Part shown: positions 31,110-40,392 of the stretch, piece after piece
Position numbering within the stretch: the first letter of the stretch is position 1
Layout: each line of letters starts with the position of its first letter
NCBI GenBank assembly: GCA_902580335.1
Contig: CACHKE010000005.1
Span: forward strand, 1-64,000
Length of the DNA stretch: 64,000 nucleotides
Direction of reading: 5' to 3'
Source of the DNA: an uncultured Pelagibacteraceae bacterium
GTDB taxonomy: Bacteria; Pseudomonadota; Alphaproteobacteria; Pelagibacterales; Pelagibacteraceae
The notes under the pieces: generated by a model
What the model was told of the DNA's origin: nothing
Databases searched by the model: none
Seen by the model: only the letters and a program-made list of their open reading frames with translations
Made by a program: the position numbers and the translations under genes

Positions 31110-31709
31110 ATGCAGCCAGCATACTATGAAGATTTTGTAGAAATTCAAAATAAGTATTGGTCTATGTTAGACGATGCTGTAACCAATAGAAGTTCACCAT
31201 TTAGAATTCCTGTTTTTATATGTGCTCATCAAAATGAAGTTGATGGTAGAATTGTTGTTTTACGAAAATCAGACAGAGCAAACAATCTATTGCAGTTTCA
31301 TACAGATCTTAGATCTCTAAAAGTAGACATCTTAAAAAAGAATAACAAAGCATCATTACTTTTTTACGACAAAGACGAAAAGATCCAACTTAGAGTTAAA
31401 GTTGAGTGTGAAATTAATAATCAAAATTCTACCACTGAGGAATCTTGGAAAAAAACTCAACATATTAGTAGAAGATGTTATTTAACAGATAGCCCTCCTG
31501 GAACATCCTCAGAAAATCCAACTTCTGGAATGATATCAAAATTAGAAGATTTTGATTATACAATGGAACAAAGTGAAGAAGGCTATAAAAACTTTACAGT
31601 TATAAAATGTAAAATAAAATCTATTGAGTGGCTATATCTCGCTGCCAAAGGACATCGAAGAGCAAAGTTTGATTTAGAATCAAACAAAAATAATTGGTTA
31701 GTTCCTTAA
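31110..31709 (+). CDS. Pyridoxamine 5'-phosphate oxidase family flavin protein
   Basis: RIVVLRKSDRANNLLQFHTDLRSLKVDILKKNNKASLLFYD; 3' SIEWLYLAAKGHRRAKF. Confidence 0.8.
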   Translation: MQPAYYEDFVEIQNKYWSMLDDAVTNRSSPFRIPVFICAHQNEVDGRIVVLRKSDRANNLLQFHTDLRSLKVDILKKNNKASLLFYDKDEKIQLRVKVECEINNQNSTTEESWKKTQHISRRCYLTDSPPGTSSENPTSGMISKLEDFDYTMEQSEEGYKNFTVIKCKIKSIEWLYLAAKGHRRAKFDLESNKNNWLVP

Positions 31710-32218
31710 AAGACAGATTTAGAATATCTTTTCCAATTGTCTTGATAGTGTTTCGTATTTTCAATAATTGCTTTTTTTTCTTCCTCAGTAATTTCTCTTA
31801 CGACTTTTCCAGGTGAGCCAATCACTAAAGAGTTATCTGGAATTTCTTTGTTCTCTGTAATTAAAGCCTTTGCGCCGACTAAACAATTTTTTCCAATTTT
31901 TGCATTGTTTAAAATCACTGCTCCAATACCAATTAAACTATTATCTCCTATCGTACATCCATGAAGCATAACCATATGTCCAACGGTAACATTCTTTCCA
32001 ACTTTTAATGGAAAACCAGGGTCTGTATGTAAAACACTTCCGTCTTGAATATTGGAGCCTTCACCAATATGAATATTTTCTAAGTCGCCTCTTAAGGTTG
32101 CATTAAACCAAATACTAGAATTTTTTTCTAAGGTAACATCGCCTATAATAGTTGCATTAGGCGCTACCCAATTTTCGCCAGAGTTTTTTGGTTTTTTATC
32201 TTTTAAATCATAAAACAT
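31706..32218 (-). CDS. Gamma carbonic anhydrase family protein
   Basis: 170 aa beta helix; SIWFNATLRGD, IQDGSVLHTDPGFPLKVGKNVTVGHMVMLHGCTIGDNSLIGIGA. Confidence 0.92.
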   Translation of the reverse strand: MFYDLKDKKPKNSGENWVAPNATIIGDVTLEKNSSIWFNATLRGDLENIHIGEGSNIQDGSVLHTDPGFPLKVGKNVTVGHMVMLHGCTIGDNSLIGIGAVILNNAKIGKNCLVGAKALITENKEIPDNSLVIGSPGKVVREITEEEKKAIIENTKHYQDNWKRYSKSVF

Positions 32219-32238
32219 AATTTATATATTATTACATT

Positions 32239-32793
32239 ATGCCCATACAAACTCCAATATGTGATTTTGGTCAAAAAGCTCATGACTTTAAGCTAAAATC
32301 AACAGACGGTAAAATTCTTTCACTAGCAGATGTCAAAGGTGAAAAAGGAACACTCATTATGTTTATTTGCAATCATTGTCCATATGTTAAAGCGGTTACA
32401 AAAGATATTGTTGAAGATTGTAAAAAATTAAAAGACATCGGTATCAATTCAGTAGCCATTTGTGCTAATGATGCAGAAAATTATCCAGAAGACTCTTTTA
32501 ATAATATGATTGAGTTTTCAAAAAAAAATCAATTTGGTTTTCCTTATTTAGTTGATGAAACGCAAGAAGTAGCAAAAACTTATGATGCTGTATGTACTCC
32601 GGATTTTTTTGGATACAACAAAGATTTGGAGCTTCAATATAGAGGAAGGGTAAGAGAACTTAAAAAATTAATTCCAGTTAGAGATGGAGATAGTGATCTT
32701 TTAAAAGCTATGACACAAATTGCTGAAACTAATAAAGGACCTGAAAACCAAATTCCTAGTGCTGGATGTGGTATTAAGTGGAAAACTAATTAA
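32239..32793 (+). CDS. Thioredoxin-fold (AhpC/TSA-like) protein
   Basis: MFICNHCPYVKAVTKDIVEDCKKL, CTPDFFGYNKDLELQYRGRV. Confidence 0.88.
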   Translation: MPIQTPICDFGQKAHDFKLKSTDGKILSLADVKGEKGTLIMFICNHCPYVKAVTKDIVEDCKKLKDIGINSVAICANDAENYPEDSFNNMIEFSKKNQFGFPYLVDETQEVAKTYDAVCTPDFFGYNKDLELQYRGRVRELKKLIPVRDGDSDLLKAMTQIAETNKGPENQIPSAGCGIKWKTN

Positions 32794-33875
32794 TGTATAT
32801 TATTGTTACTAGAACTTTTCCACCAGAATTGGGTGGAATGCAAAGTTTGATGTGGGGTTTATCCCGTGAAATGTCCAAAAATTTTATGATTAAAGTTTTT
32901 GCAGATTATTATGAAAATCATAAAAATTTTGATGAACAAGCAAGTTTTTCAATTGAAAGAGTCGGTGGAATAAAATTTTTAAGAAAAATAAGAAAAGCTC
33001 AATTAATAAATGAATTTTTAAAAGAAAATAAAGTTGAGGGTATTATTGCTGATCACTGGAAAAGTTTAGAACTAATTAAAACTGATAAAAAAAAGTATTG
33101 TTTAATTCATGGTAAGGAAATCAACCATCCTGTAGGAAGTTCATTAAATAATAGAGTTATAAAAGTTCTTAATAATGTAGAGAAAGTAATTGCGAATTCT
33201 GAATACACAAAAAATTTAGCAATAAATAATGGTATAGACCAAGACAGAGTTATAGTCATAAACCCTGGAGCTGATCCAGTTCAGGAATTAAATAAAAAAT
33301 CTCTTGAGAAAGTTGAAAGTTTATTAAAAGTCAAAACACCAAGACTAATTACTGTTTCTAGATTTGATAAAAGAAAAAATCATGAAAAAGTAATTATGGC
33401 ATTAAGAAATTTAAAACAACTATACCCTGATATTGTTTATATTTGTATTGGTTATGGCGATGAGGAAGAGAATATAAAAAAATTAGTTGAAGAATTAAAT
33501 CTAACTTCACAAGTAATGTTTTTTAAAGATATAAGTTCAGATTTAAAAAATGCCTTAGTAGCTAAATCTAATATCTTTGTCATGCCATCTATTATACATA
33601 AGACTTCTGTAGAAGGTTTTGGAATAGCTTATGTAGAAGCTGCACAATATGGAATTCCTTCGATAGGAGGAAAAGATGGTGGTGCATCAGATGCCATTAA
33701 CCATGATAGAACTGGATTAATTTGTGATGGGAACAGTCTAGATGAAATTTATTCATCATTAAATTCAATGATTGAAAATAAGAAATATATTGAACTTGGA
33801 AAAAATGCCAAAGAATATGTTTCAAAATTTCAATGGGATAAAACTTTTGAAGAATACAAAAAAATTCTTAATTAA
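32793..33875 (+). CDS. Glycosyltransferase family 4
   Basis: RTFPPELGGMQSLMWGLSREM, VSRFDKRKNHEKVI, EGFGIAYVEAAQYGIPSIGG. Confidence 0.9.
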   Translation: MYIIVTRTFPPELGGMQSLMWGLSREMSKNFMIKVFADYYENHKNFDEQASFSIERVGGIKFLRKIRKAQLINEFLKENKVEGIIADHWKSLELIKTDKKKYCLIHGKEINHPVGSSLNNRVIKVLNNVEKVIANSEYTKNLAINNGIDQDRVIVINPGADPVQELNKKSLEKVESLLKVKTPRLITVSRFDKRKNHEKVIMALRNLKQLYPDIVYICIGYGDEEENIKKLVEELNLTSQVMFFKDISSDLKNALVAKSNIFVMPSIIHKTSVEGFGIAYVEAAQYGIPSIGGKDGGASDAINHDRTGLICDGNSLDEIYSSLNSMIENKKYIELGKNAKEYVSKFQWDKTFEEYKKILN

Positions 33876-34813
33876 TTTAAAGAATTAATTAATCTTTCAA
33901 AAACTTTTTCTGCACTTAAATTATTCAGGTCCGTTACTTCAATTGCTTTAAAATTATCTCTTTCAATGCTGACTTTGTATGCAGTGGTGTGTTTTCCAAA
34001 TAAAGTTAAGCCTTTAGCTCCAACATGAGCTGCAATATGAGCAGGTCCCGTATCATTAGCAATAACAAAGCTGCTTTCTTTAATTAAAGAAGTTAGTTGA
34101 GAAATATCAAGCGCTTTTCCATTATCTAATAAAACTTCAGCATTTATTTCTTTTACATCATTTATCTCAGACGGGCCTGGAGCTATCACAATTTTATATT
34201 CTTCACCAAATTTATCTAAAATAAGTTTTATAAGATCATTATAATAAGGCCATTTCTTAATATGTAAGTGAGGCGAGCAAAAAGGAAATAATAAAATAAA
34301 TTTATTCAATTTGAAATGATCTTTAATTTTACTGATCTCAGAGCCAGCCCAACTAAAATTGGGATTTAAAGTATGAGATGTTTTTAGTCCTGAGGTTTGT
34401 AATTGATGATTAAATCTATCTAGAACAGAGTGTTTATCAAATTCCTTTTTATCTATTACTTCTGGCAAAGTTGTAATTGAGCTAGACCATGTTTCTTTTT
34501 TTGCTTTAGGAAAAAGAATATTTTTATAAAAATTTGTTCTTGAAGAATTTTGAAGATCAAAAACTTTTGAAAAACTATATTTCTTGAGTTCTCTCATTAA
34601 GAAATATAAGTATATAAGATTATATCTTGGTAATCTTTTATCTAGAATTACTTCATGAATAAATGGATTTTTTTTAAAAACTTCTAAATAAGCTTTTGTA
34701 GTTAGTAAATAAATCCGATCATTTTTCTGATTTTCAGATATGTCTTGAATTGCACCACTCGCTTGAGCTATATCTCCTAATGACCCGTGTTTAATAATTA
34801 AAATATTAGACAT
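33872..34813 (-). CDS. Glycosyltransferase family 9 (heptosyltransferase-like)
   Basis: ILIIKHGSLGDIAQASGAI, FPFCSPHLHIKKWPYYNDLI, FVIANDTGPAHIAAHVGAKGLTLFG. Confidence 0.9.
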   Translation of the reverse strand: MSNILIIKHGSLGDIAQASGAIQDISENQKNDRIYLLTTKAYLEVFKKNPFIHEVILDKRLPRYNLIYLYFLMRELKKYSFSKVFDLQNSSRTNFYKNILFPKAKKETWSSSITTLPEVIDKKEFDKHSVLDRFNHQLQTSGLKTSHTLNPNFSWAGSEISKIKDHFKLNKFILLFPFCSPHLHIKKWPYYNDLIKLILDKFGEEYKIVIAPGPSEINDVKEINAEVLLDNGKALDISQLTSLIKESSFVIANDTGPAHIAAHVGAKGLTLFGKHTTAYKVSIERDNFKAIEVTDLNNLSAEKVFERLINSLN

Positions 34814-34845
34814 ATTTATAACAAGATAGCACAGTATAAAATTTT

Positions 34846-35235
34846 ATGAATAAAATTATAGTTGAAGTTTCGATAGGTGAGCTTTTAGATAAAATTTCAA
34901 TTTTAGAAATCAAAAAAGGAAAAATTAAGGACTCAGAAAAACTAAAATTTATCAACAATGAACACTCTATTTTAAAAAATCAGCTTGATAAGAATGTAAA
35001 ATCTGATGATAAACTGAATGATCTTTATCTATCATTAAAAAAAATAAATTCTAAACTATGGGTTATTGAGGATGATAAAAGACAATGTGAAAAAGATAAA
35101 GATTTTGGAGAAAAATTTATTAAACTTTCAAGAGACGTCCATTTTCTTAATGATGATCGAGCAAAAATAAAATTAGAAATTAATAATCACACGGGTTCAG
35201 TCATAAAAGAGATAAAAGAATACACTAGTTACTAA
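34846..35235 (+). CDS. DUF6165-like protein of unknown function
   Basis: 129 aa; MNKIIVEVSIGELLDKISILEIKKGKIKD; near LPS glycosyltransferases. Confidence 0.7.
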   Translation: MNKIIVEVSIGELLDKISILEIKKGKIKDSEKLKFINNEHSILKNQLDKNVKSDDKLNDLYLSLKKINSKLWVIEDDKRQCEKDKDFGEKFIKLSRDVHFLNDDRAKIKLEINNHTGSVIKEIKEYTSY

Positions 35236-35244
35236 ATAATTCTA

Positions 35245-36396
35245 ATGGCGCTTCATTTTTCAAAAGAAGAGTTTTCTAGCAGAAAAAACAAAGTTTTAAA
35301 TTCGATGCAAGAACAAAATATTGATGCTCTTCTGATGTTTAGACAAGAGTCTATGTATTGGTTAACTGGATACGATACCTTTGGTTATGTTTTTTTTCAA
35401 ACATTGGTTTTAGATAAAAGTGGAAATATAATACTGCTCACAAGAGCTCCTGATTTAAGACAAGCTCAAAATACATCAAACATAGAAGATATTAGGATCT
35501 GGGTTGATAAAGACGGATCAAATCCAACTGATGATCTTAAAGCTATTTTGAATGAATTAAATCTTAAAGGAAAAAATTTAGGAGTTGAATATGAGGCTTA
35601 TGGTTTAACTGGTCGTAATGCTCTTCGGTTAAACAAATCTTTAGAAAATTATTGTTCTCTTGAAGATAAATCAGACTTAGTAACAAAATTACGAGTGGTA
35701 AAATCTAAAGAGGAAATTGTTTATGTTAAAAAAGCTGCAGAACTTACTGATAAAGCTTTAGACGAAGTATGGAGACATGCAAAAGCTGGTGTTAGTGAAT
35801 CTAAGATATTAGCAGAAATGAACAGAGTTATATTCGAAGGTGGTGGAGATTATCCTGCAAATGAATTTATAATTGGTTGTGGTAAAAATGCACTGCTTTG
35901 TCGTTATCAATCAGAAAAACAAATTTTGGACGAACAAGATCAATTAACTATTGAATGGGCTGGTACTTATAGACATTACCATTCTGCAATGTTTAGAACT
36001 ATTCCGATCGGTAAAGCAAATCCTAAACATTTTAAAATGCATGAGGCATGCGTTGAAGCTCTTAAAAATTGCGAAAGTAAATTAAAACCTGGGAATAAAG
36101 TTGGAGAAGTTTTTGATATTCATGCAAAAACGTTTGATGACCTTGGTTTTAAAAAAGCTCGAATGAATGCTTGTGGTTACTCATTAGGAAATACTTTTTC
36201 TCCTAATTGGATGGATTGGCCAATGTTGTATACAAATAATCCTTATATAATTCAGCCTGGAAATATATTTTTTATGCATATGATATTAATGGACTCTGAA
36301 AACCAATTAGCCATGAACCTAGGTGAAACTTATTTAGTTACAGGAGACGGCAATGAAAGACTAGGTAAACAAAAGTTAGATTTAGTAGTACTTTAA
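35245..36396 (+). CDS. M24 family metallopeptidase / aminopeptidase P-like
   Basis: 383 aa; creatinase-type N domain (RQESMYWLTGYDTFGYVFFQTLVLD) plus pita-bread fold. Confidence 0.88.
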   Translation: MALHFSKEEFSSRKNKVLNSMQEQNIDALLMFRQESMYWLTGYDTFGYVFFQTLVLDKSGNIILLTRAPDLRQAQNTSNIEDIRIWVDKDGSNPTDDLKAILNELNLKGKNLGVEYEAYGLTGRNALRLNKSLENYCSLEDKSDLVTKLRVVKSKEEIVYVKKAAELTDKALDEVWRHAKAGVSESKILAEMNRVIFEGGGDYPANEFIIGCGKNALLCRYQSEKQILDEQDQLTIEWAGTYRHYHSAMFRTIPIGKANPKHFKMHEACVEALKNCESKLKPGNKVGEVFDIHAKTFDDLGFKKARMNACGYSLGNTFSPNWMDWPMLYTNNPYIIQPGNIFFMHMILMDSENQLAMNLGETYLVTGDGNERLGKQKLDLVVL

Positions 36397-37070
36397 TTAA
36401 AACTATATTTTTTCTCTAAAAATTTAATTACCTGGTGAATTATAAAAGTCATAAATAGATAAATTCCACCGGCAACTATAAATACCTCAATTGGTTTAAA
36501 AGTGGTTGAAATTATATATTTTGCAACACCTGTAAGGTCCATTATGGTGACAGTGCTCGCTAAAGAAGTTCCTTTCATCATCAGGATAATTTCATTCCCA
36601 TAAGCTGGTAAAGATTGTCTGATGGCGATAGGTATCTGAATTTTATAAAAAATTACTTTGTTTGAGATGCCCAAACTTTTACCTGCCTCTATAATTCCAG
36701 GTTTAATTGTTTGAAATGCTGATCTTAATATCTCTGAAGTATAAGCACCCGTGTTTAAAGCAAAAGCAATAATTGCACACCAATATGGTTCTTTTAAAAT
36801 TACCCATAAAACTGTCGATCTTAAATATTCAATCTGACCTAATCCAAAATAAATTATAAAAATTTGTACTAAAAGTGGAGTACCTCTAAAAACATATGAA
36901 TATCCATAAGCAAAACTGTTGATAAAAATATTTTTATTTAATCTCAGAATTGCAAAAAATAAGCCAATGAATAATCCAATTATTAAAGAAACTGAAAGAA
37001 GTTTTAAAGTTATTAAAGCAGCATTAAGTAACTTTGGTAAACTATTAATCATCAATTCAAGATCCATCAA
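36393..37070 (-). CDS. Polar amino acid ABC transporter permease
   Basis: FRGTPLLVQIFIIYFGLGQ, AYTSEILRSAFQTIKPGIIEAGKSLG. Confidence 0.93.
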   Translation of the reverse strand: MMDLELMINSLPKLLNAALITLKLLSVSLIIGLFIGLFFAILRLNKNIFINSFAYGYSYVFRGTPLLVQIFIIYFGLGQIEYLRSTVLWVILKEPYWCAIIAFALNTGAYTSEILRSAFQTIKPGIIEAGKSLGISNKVIFYKIQIPIAIRQSLPAYGNEIILMMKGTSLASTVTIMDLTGVAKYIISTTFKPIEVFIVAGGIYLFMTFIIHQVIKFLEKKYSFN

Positions 37071-37759
37071 TACCCCCTACTATATTTGACTTCTAATCTG
37101 TTGATTAATTTCATGCTCACAAAAGTAAGTAATAAATACAAAACTGCAGCAAATGAATAAAAGAATAATGGATCTCTTGTTGATCCTGCAGCAATATAGG
37201 ATTGTCTCATGATTTCAACTAATCCTGTAACTGAAATTAACGAAGTATCTTTTAGAGTTATTTGCCAAACATTACTTAGATTTGGAATAGCTAATCTTAA
37301 TGTTTGAGGTAAAATAATTTTAAAAAATTTTCCAAATTTATTTAGACCTAATACATTTGCAGCTTCAAACTGGCCTTTATCGATTGATTGAATGGCTCCC
37401 CTAAAAACTTCTGTCGAATAAGCGCCAGAGATTATTCCAATTGCAAATGCACCTGTAATAAATGCGTTTATTTCAATATATTCATTATAACCAAATATTG
37501 ATGCAACAAACATGACTGCACCAGTTCCACCAAAAAAGAAAAGGTAAATTACTAATAATTCCGGAACACCTCTTATTATAGTTGTGTAAGAGTTGGCGAT
37601 AAAATTTAAAAACTTATTTTTAGATAATTTTAATGGAGTAAAGATTAATGCAAAAAGAAAACCTATAAACATTGCTGTTATTGAAACAGCTATGGTCATT
37701 AGGGTTGCATAAAATAATTCATCACCCCAACCAGTATCTCCGAATGCTAGAAGTTCCAT
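37067..37759 (-). CDS. Polar amino acid ABC transporter permease
   Basis: IRGVPELLVIYLFFFGG, GAYSTEVFRGAIQSIDKGQFEAANVLG. Confidence 0.93.
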   Translation of the reverse strand: MELLAFGDTGWGDELFYATLMTIAVSITAMFIGFLFALIFTPLKLSKNKFLNFIANSYTTIIRGVPELLVIYLFFFGGTGAVMFVASIFGYNEYIEINAFITGAFAIGIISGAYSTEVFRGAIQSIDKGQFEAANVLGLNKFGKFFKIILPQTLRLAIPNLSNVWQITLKDTSLISVTGLVEIMRQSYIAAGSTRDPLFFYSFAAVLYLLLTFVSMKLINRLEVKYSRGY

Positions 37760-37761
37760 AC

Positions 37762-37795
37762 AGATCGGCGACTATACATGATAGTCGCCAAATCT
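37762..37795 (-). promoter_or_regulatory. Stable stem-loop between binding-protein gene and first permease gene
   Basis: GGCGACTAT/ATAGTCGCC perfect 9-bp core (37767-37775/37781-37789) plus outer AGAT/ATCT; no U tract. Confidence 0.7.
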
Positions 37796-37804
37796 AAAAT
37801 TTAA

Positions 37805-38632
37805 TTACATAGAAGCGTCGAAACCAAACCACTTAGTAGCAATTCTACTAATGTCTCCGTTTTTTCTCGCTTTATTGATAGCGGCATTAAACTTTTTCAA
37901 AAGTTCAGTATCATCTTTTCTAATACCTACTCCAACACCGTTTCCAAATGCACCACCTGAGAAAGTTGGTCCAGTTAAAACAACTGGCTTACCAGATTTT
38001 TCTGCATAATCACTGAAAGCAACAGCAGCAGCTAATGCAGCATCACATCTTCCTGATGCTAAATCTAGGTTAACTTCGTCTTGTGTTTTATAAGTTCTAA
38101 CATTTACTTTTCCTACATCACCAGAGTCTAAAAAGTTTTGATGAATTGTAGCAGTTTGTACACAAACAGTTTTACCTGCTAATGCAGCAGTAAGTGTTTT
38201 AAGATCTTTTTTAGCTGCAGCATTTGGTTTTGTAAGATTTATCCCAGCAGATGTGTCTAAACCTTCAAGGCTAGATCCTTTCATAACCGCTAAAGATGCA
38301 ACTTCATCTGCATATCCTTGAGAAAAGCTAATAGCCTTTTGTCTTTCTGCAGTAATTGACATGCCTGCCATTATTGCATCAAACTTTCTCATGATTAAAG
38401 CTGGAATCATTCCATCCCAATCTTGCTCAACTATTACACATTGCTGTCCAATGTATCTACATAGCGTGTAAGCTAATTCAACTTCGAAACCTATTAACTT
38501 ACCTGCTTCATTTTTTGAGTTCCATGGAGGATAAGCACCCTCTGTTCCAATTCTTATTTTATCAGCATTAACATTCCCAATTATCAATAGAGAAAGTAAA
38601 ACTGAAAAAATAGTTTTCTTGAATATATTCAT
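37805..38632 (-). CDS. Polar amino acid ABC transporter substrate-binding protein
   Basis: Signal peptide; IRIGTEGAYPPWNSKNEAGKLIGFEVELAYTLC, DWDGMIPALIMRKFDAIMAGMSIT. Confidence 0.93.
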   Translation of the reverse strand: MNIFKKTIFSVLLSLLIIGNVNADKIRIGTEGAYPPWNSKNEAGKLIGFEVELAYTLCRYIGQQCVIVEQDWDGMIPALIMRKFDAIMAGMSITAERQKAISFSQGYADEVASLAVMKGSSLEGLDTSAGINLTKPNAAAKKDLKTLTAALAGKTVCVQTATIHQNFLDSGDVGKVNVRTYKTQDEVNLDLASGRCDAALAAAVAFSDYAEKSGKPVVLTGPTFSGGAFGNGVGVGIRKDDTELLKKFNAAINKARKNGDISRIATKWFGFDASM

Positions 38633-38693
38633 TGTTATCTCCTTTAATAAAAAAAATAGTATTTCACAGATTGTTGATATTAAAAAGAAAAAA

Positions 38694-39734
38694 TTAGTGG
38701 TTTATCGAAGAAGAGAAATTCCAAGAACAATCAAAACTAGGTATGTAAACTCTAGATAAATTAGTGTTTCCAAAATGATGATTAAATACATTCAACCAAT
38801 TTTCAACTTGAAGAGGTTTTTTATCCTGACTTCCCACTTGGGCAGTAATTACTCCTTTAGGTTTAAGTATTCTCACTAAAGAGTCCATATTTTTAGCAGC
38901 AAGGTCTATGCAAAACTGGTCATCATTTAGATCAACAAAAATATGATCATAAGTATCTTCGTTCACTGTCTTTATGCTTTCAAAAGCATCACCCCATACA
39001 CATTTTACAGAATTTTTTTCTGTAGATTTTTTTCCTATATCACCAAGATGTTTATTGCAAACTTCTACAACTTCTGGATCCAATTCGTACCAATCTATAA
39101 AATTAAACTTTTTTGAAATACATTCTCTTGCAACACCACCATCGCCACCACCAATTATTGCTGCTCTTTCATTTTTTTTATTTAACTTCAGACCTGCTCC
39201 AACAAAAGTTGAACTATATAAATGTTCATCCGAAGCAGCAACTTGTATTTCACCATCAATAAATAAAGATTTTCCAAATTGTTCTAATTCTAAAATTTCA
39301 ATGTGTTGACCAACTTTTGATTTAAAATCCTCAAGAACTTCGTTTACAACATATGATTTTTGTAATCCAGGTGAACTATAGATATCATGGTAAAGAGATC
39401 TGGTATCTCTATTAAATTCTTTTTTAACAATTCTTTTATGTTCAAATTCTTTTTTAACAATATCAATTGCTACTGATGGACTTATTTTACCGCAGGTAAA
39501 AAAATCAAAACTAATTATTCCATTTTCTGGAAATGTATGAAAACTAATATGACTCTCAGCCAATAAAGCTAAAATAGTAAAACCTTGAGGTTCAAATTTA
39601 TATTTTGAGATGTTAAGAATAGTTACATTAGCTGCTTTAGCTATTTTATATATAACTCTTTCATAAACTGAAGGATCGTACTCTTTTGTAGTACCTATAA
39701 TATCTAAAGTAATATGCTCCCCAACTTTAATCAT
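38694..39734 (-). CDS. Fused S-adenosylmethionine decarboxylase-spermidine synthase
   Basis: N-terminal SpeD pyruvoyl motif LLAESHISFHTFPENGIISFDFFTCG; C-terminal SpeE AAIIGGGDGGVARECI, DHIFVDLNDD, in one 346-aa frame. Confidence 0.93.
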   Translation of the reverse strand: MIKVGEHITLDIIGTTKEYDPSVYERVIYKIAKAANVTILNISKYKFEPQGFTILALLAESHISFHTFPENGIISFDFFTCGKISPSVAIDIVKKEFEHKRIVKKEFNRDTRSLYHDIYSSPGLQKSYVVNEVLEDFKSKVGQHIEILELEQFGKSLFIDGEIQVAASDEHLYSSTFVGAGLKLNKKNERAAIIGGGDGGVARECISKKFNFIDWYELDPEVVEVCNKHLGDIGKKSTEKNSVKCVWGDAFESIKTVNEDTYDHIFVDLNDDQFCIDLAAKNMDSLVRILKPKGVITAQVGSQDKKPLQVENWLNVFNHHFGNTNLSRVYIPSFDCSWNFSSSINH

Positions 39735-39735
39735 C

Positions 39736-40392
39736 TTACCCTTTTTTATAGTTTTTAGACTTATCTAAAACTTTTTTCATTTCTTTAAATGAAAGAATCT
39801 TAGGTTGTCCTAATTTTAAAGCAATAGTGTATTGATGACAAATATTTTCTATCTCTTGTGCAAGTTCAAATGCATCCTCTAAATTTTTTCCAAAAGCAAC
39901 CTGCCCGTGATTAGACATTAAGCAAGCACTTCTATTCTCTAAAGCTTTGATTACATTTTTAGATAACTCTTCAGTTCCAAAAGTCGCGTATTCAGCACAT
40001 TTAATGTCATCTCCTCCTGCAAGAGCAATCATGTAATGAAAAGGTGGAATGGGTTTTCCATGTGAAGATACAGCCGTTGCGTGTGGAGAATGAGCATGAA
40101 CAATGGCATGTGCCTCTTTTTTATTTCTATAAATATCTCGATGAAATCTCCATTCAGACGAAGGTTTGTTGGCTGAGTTGTTTTTTTCTTCTTCGTCATT
40201 TAAACCCATAAAAACAATATCTTCAGGTTTTAATGTTTCATATTTTTTTCCTGATGGGGTAATTAAGTATCCCTCAATATCATTCTCCATTCCTCTTAAT
40301 GATATATTGCCGGATCTAAGAGGTGAGAGATTTGTAGAGTTTAATTTTAATGAATATTCAATAATTTGATTTCTTTGATCTAAATTCTTCAT
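39736..40392 (-). CDS. Class II aldolase/adducin family protein, fuculose-phosphate aldolase-like; candidate 5-(methylthio)ribulose-1-phosphate aldolase
   Basis: LSPLRSGNISLR, KPSSEWRFHRDIYRNKKEAHAIVHAHSPHATAVSSHGKPIPPFHYMIALAGGDDIKCAEYATFGT; 4-bp overlap with mtnA. Confidence 0.88.
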   Translation of the reverse strand: MKNLDQRNQIIEYSLKLNSTNLSPLRSGNISLRGMENDIEGYLITPSGKKYETLKPEDIVFMGLNDEEEKNNSANKPSSEWRFHRDIYRNKKEAHAIVHAHSPHATAVSSHGKPIPPFHYMIALAGGDDIKCAEYATFGTEELSKNVIKALENRSACLMSNHGQVAFGKNLEDAFELAQEIENICHQYTIALKLGQPKILSFKEMKKVLDKSKNYKKG

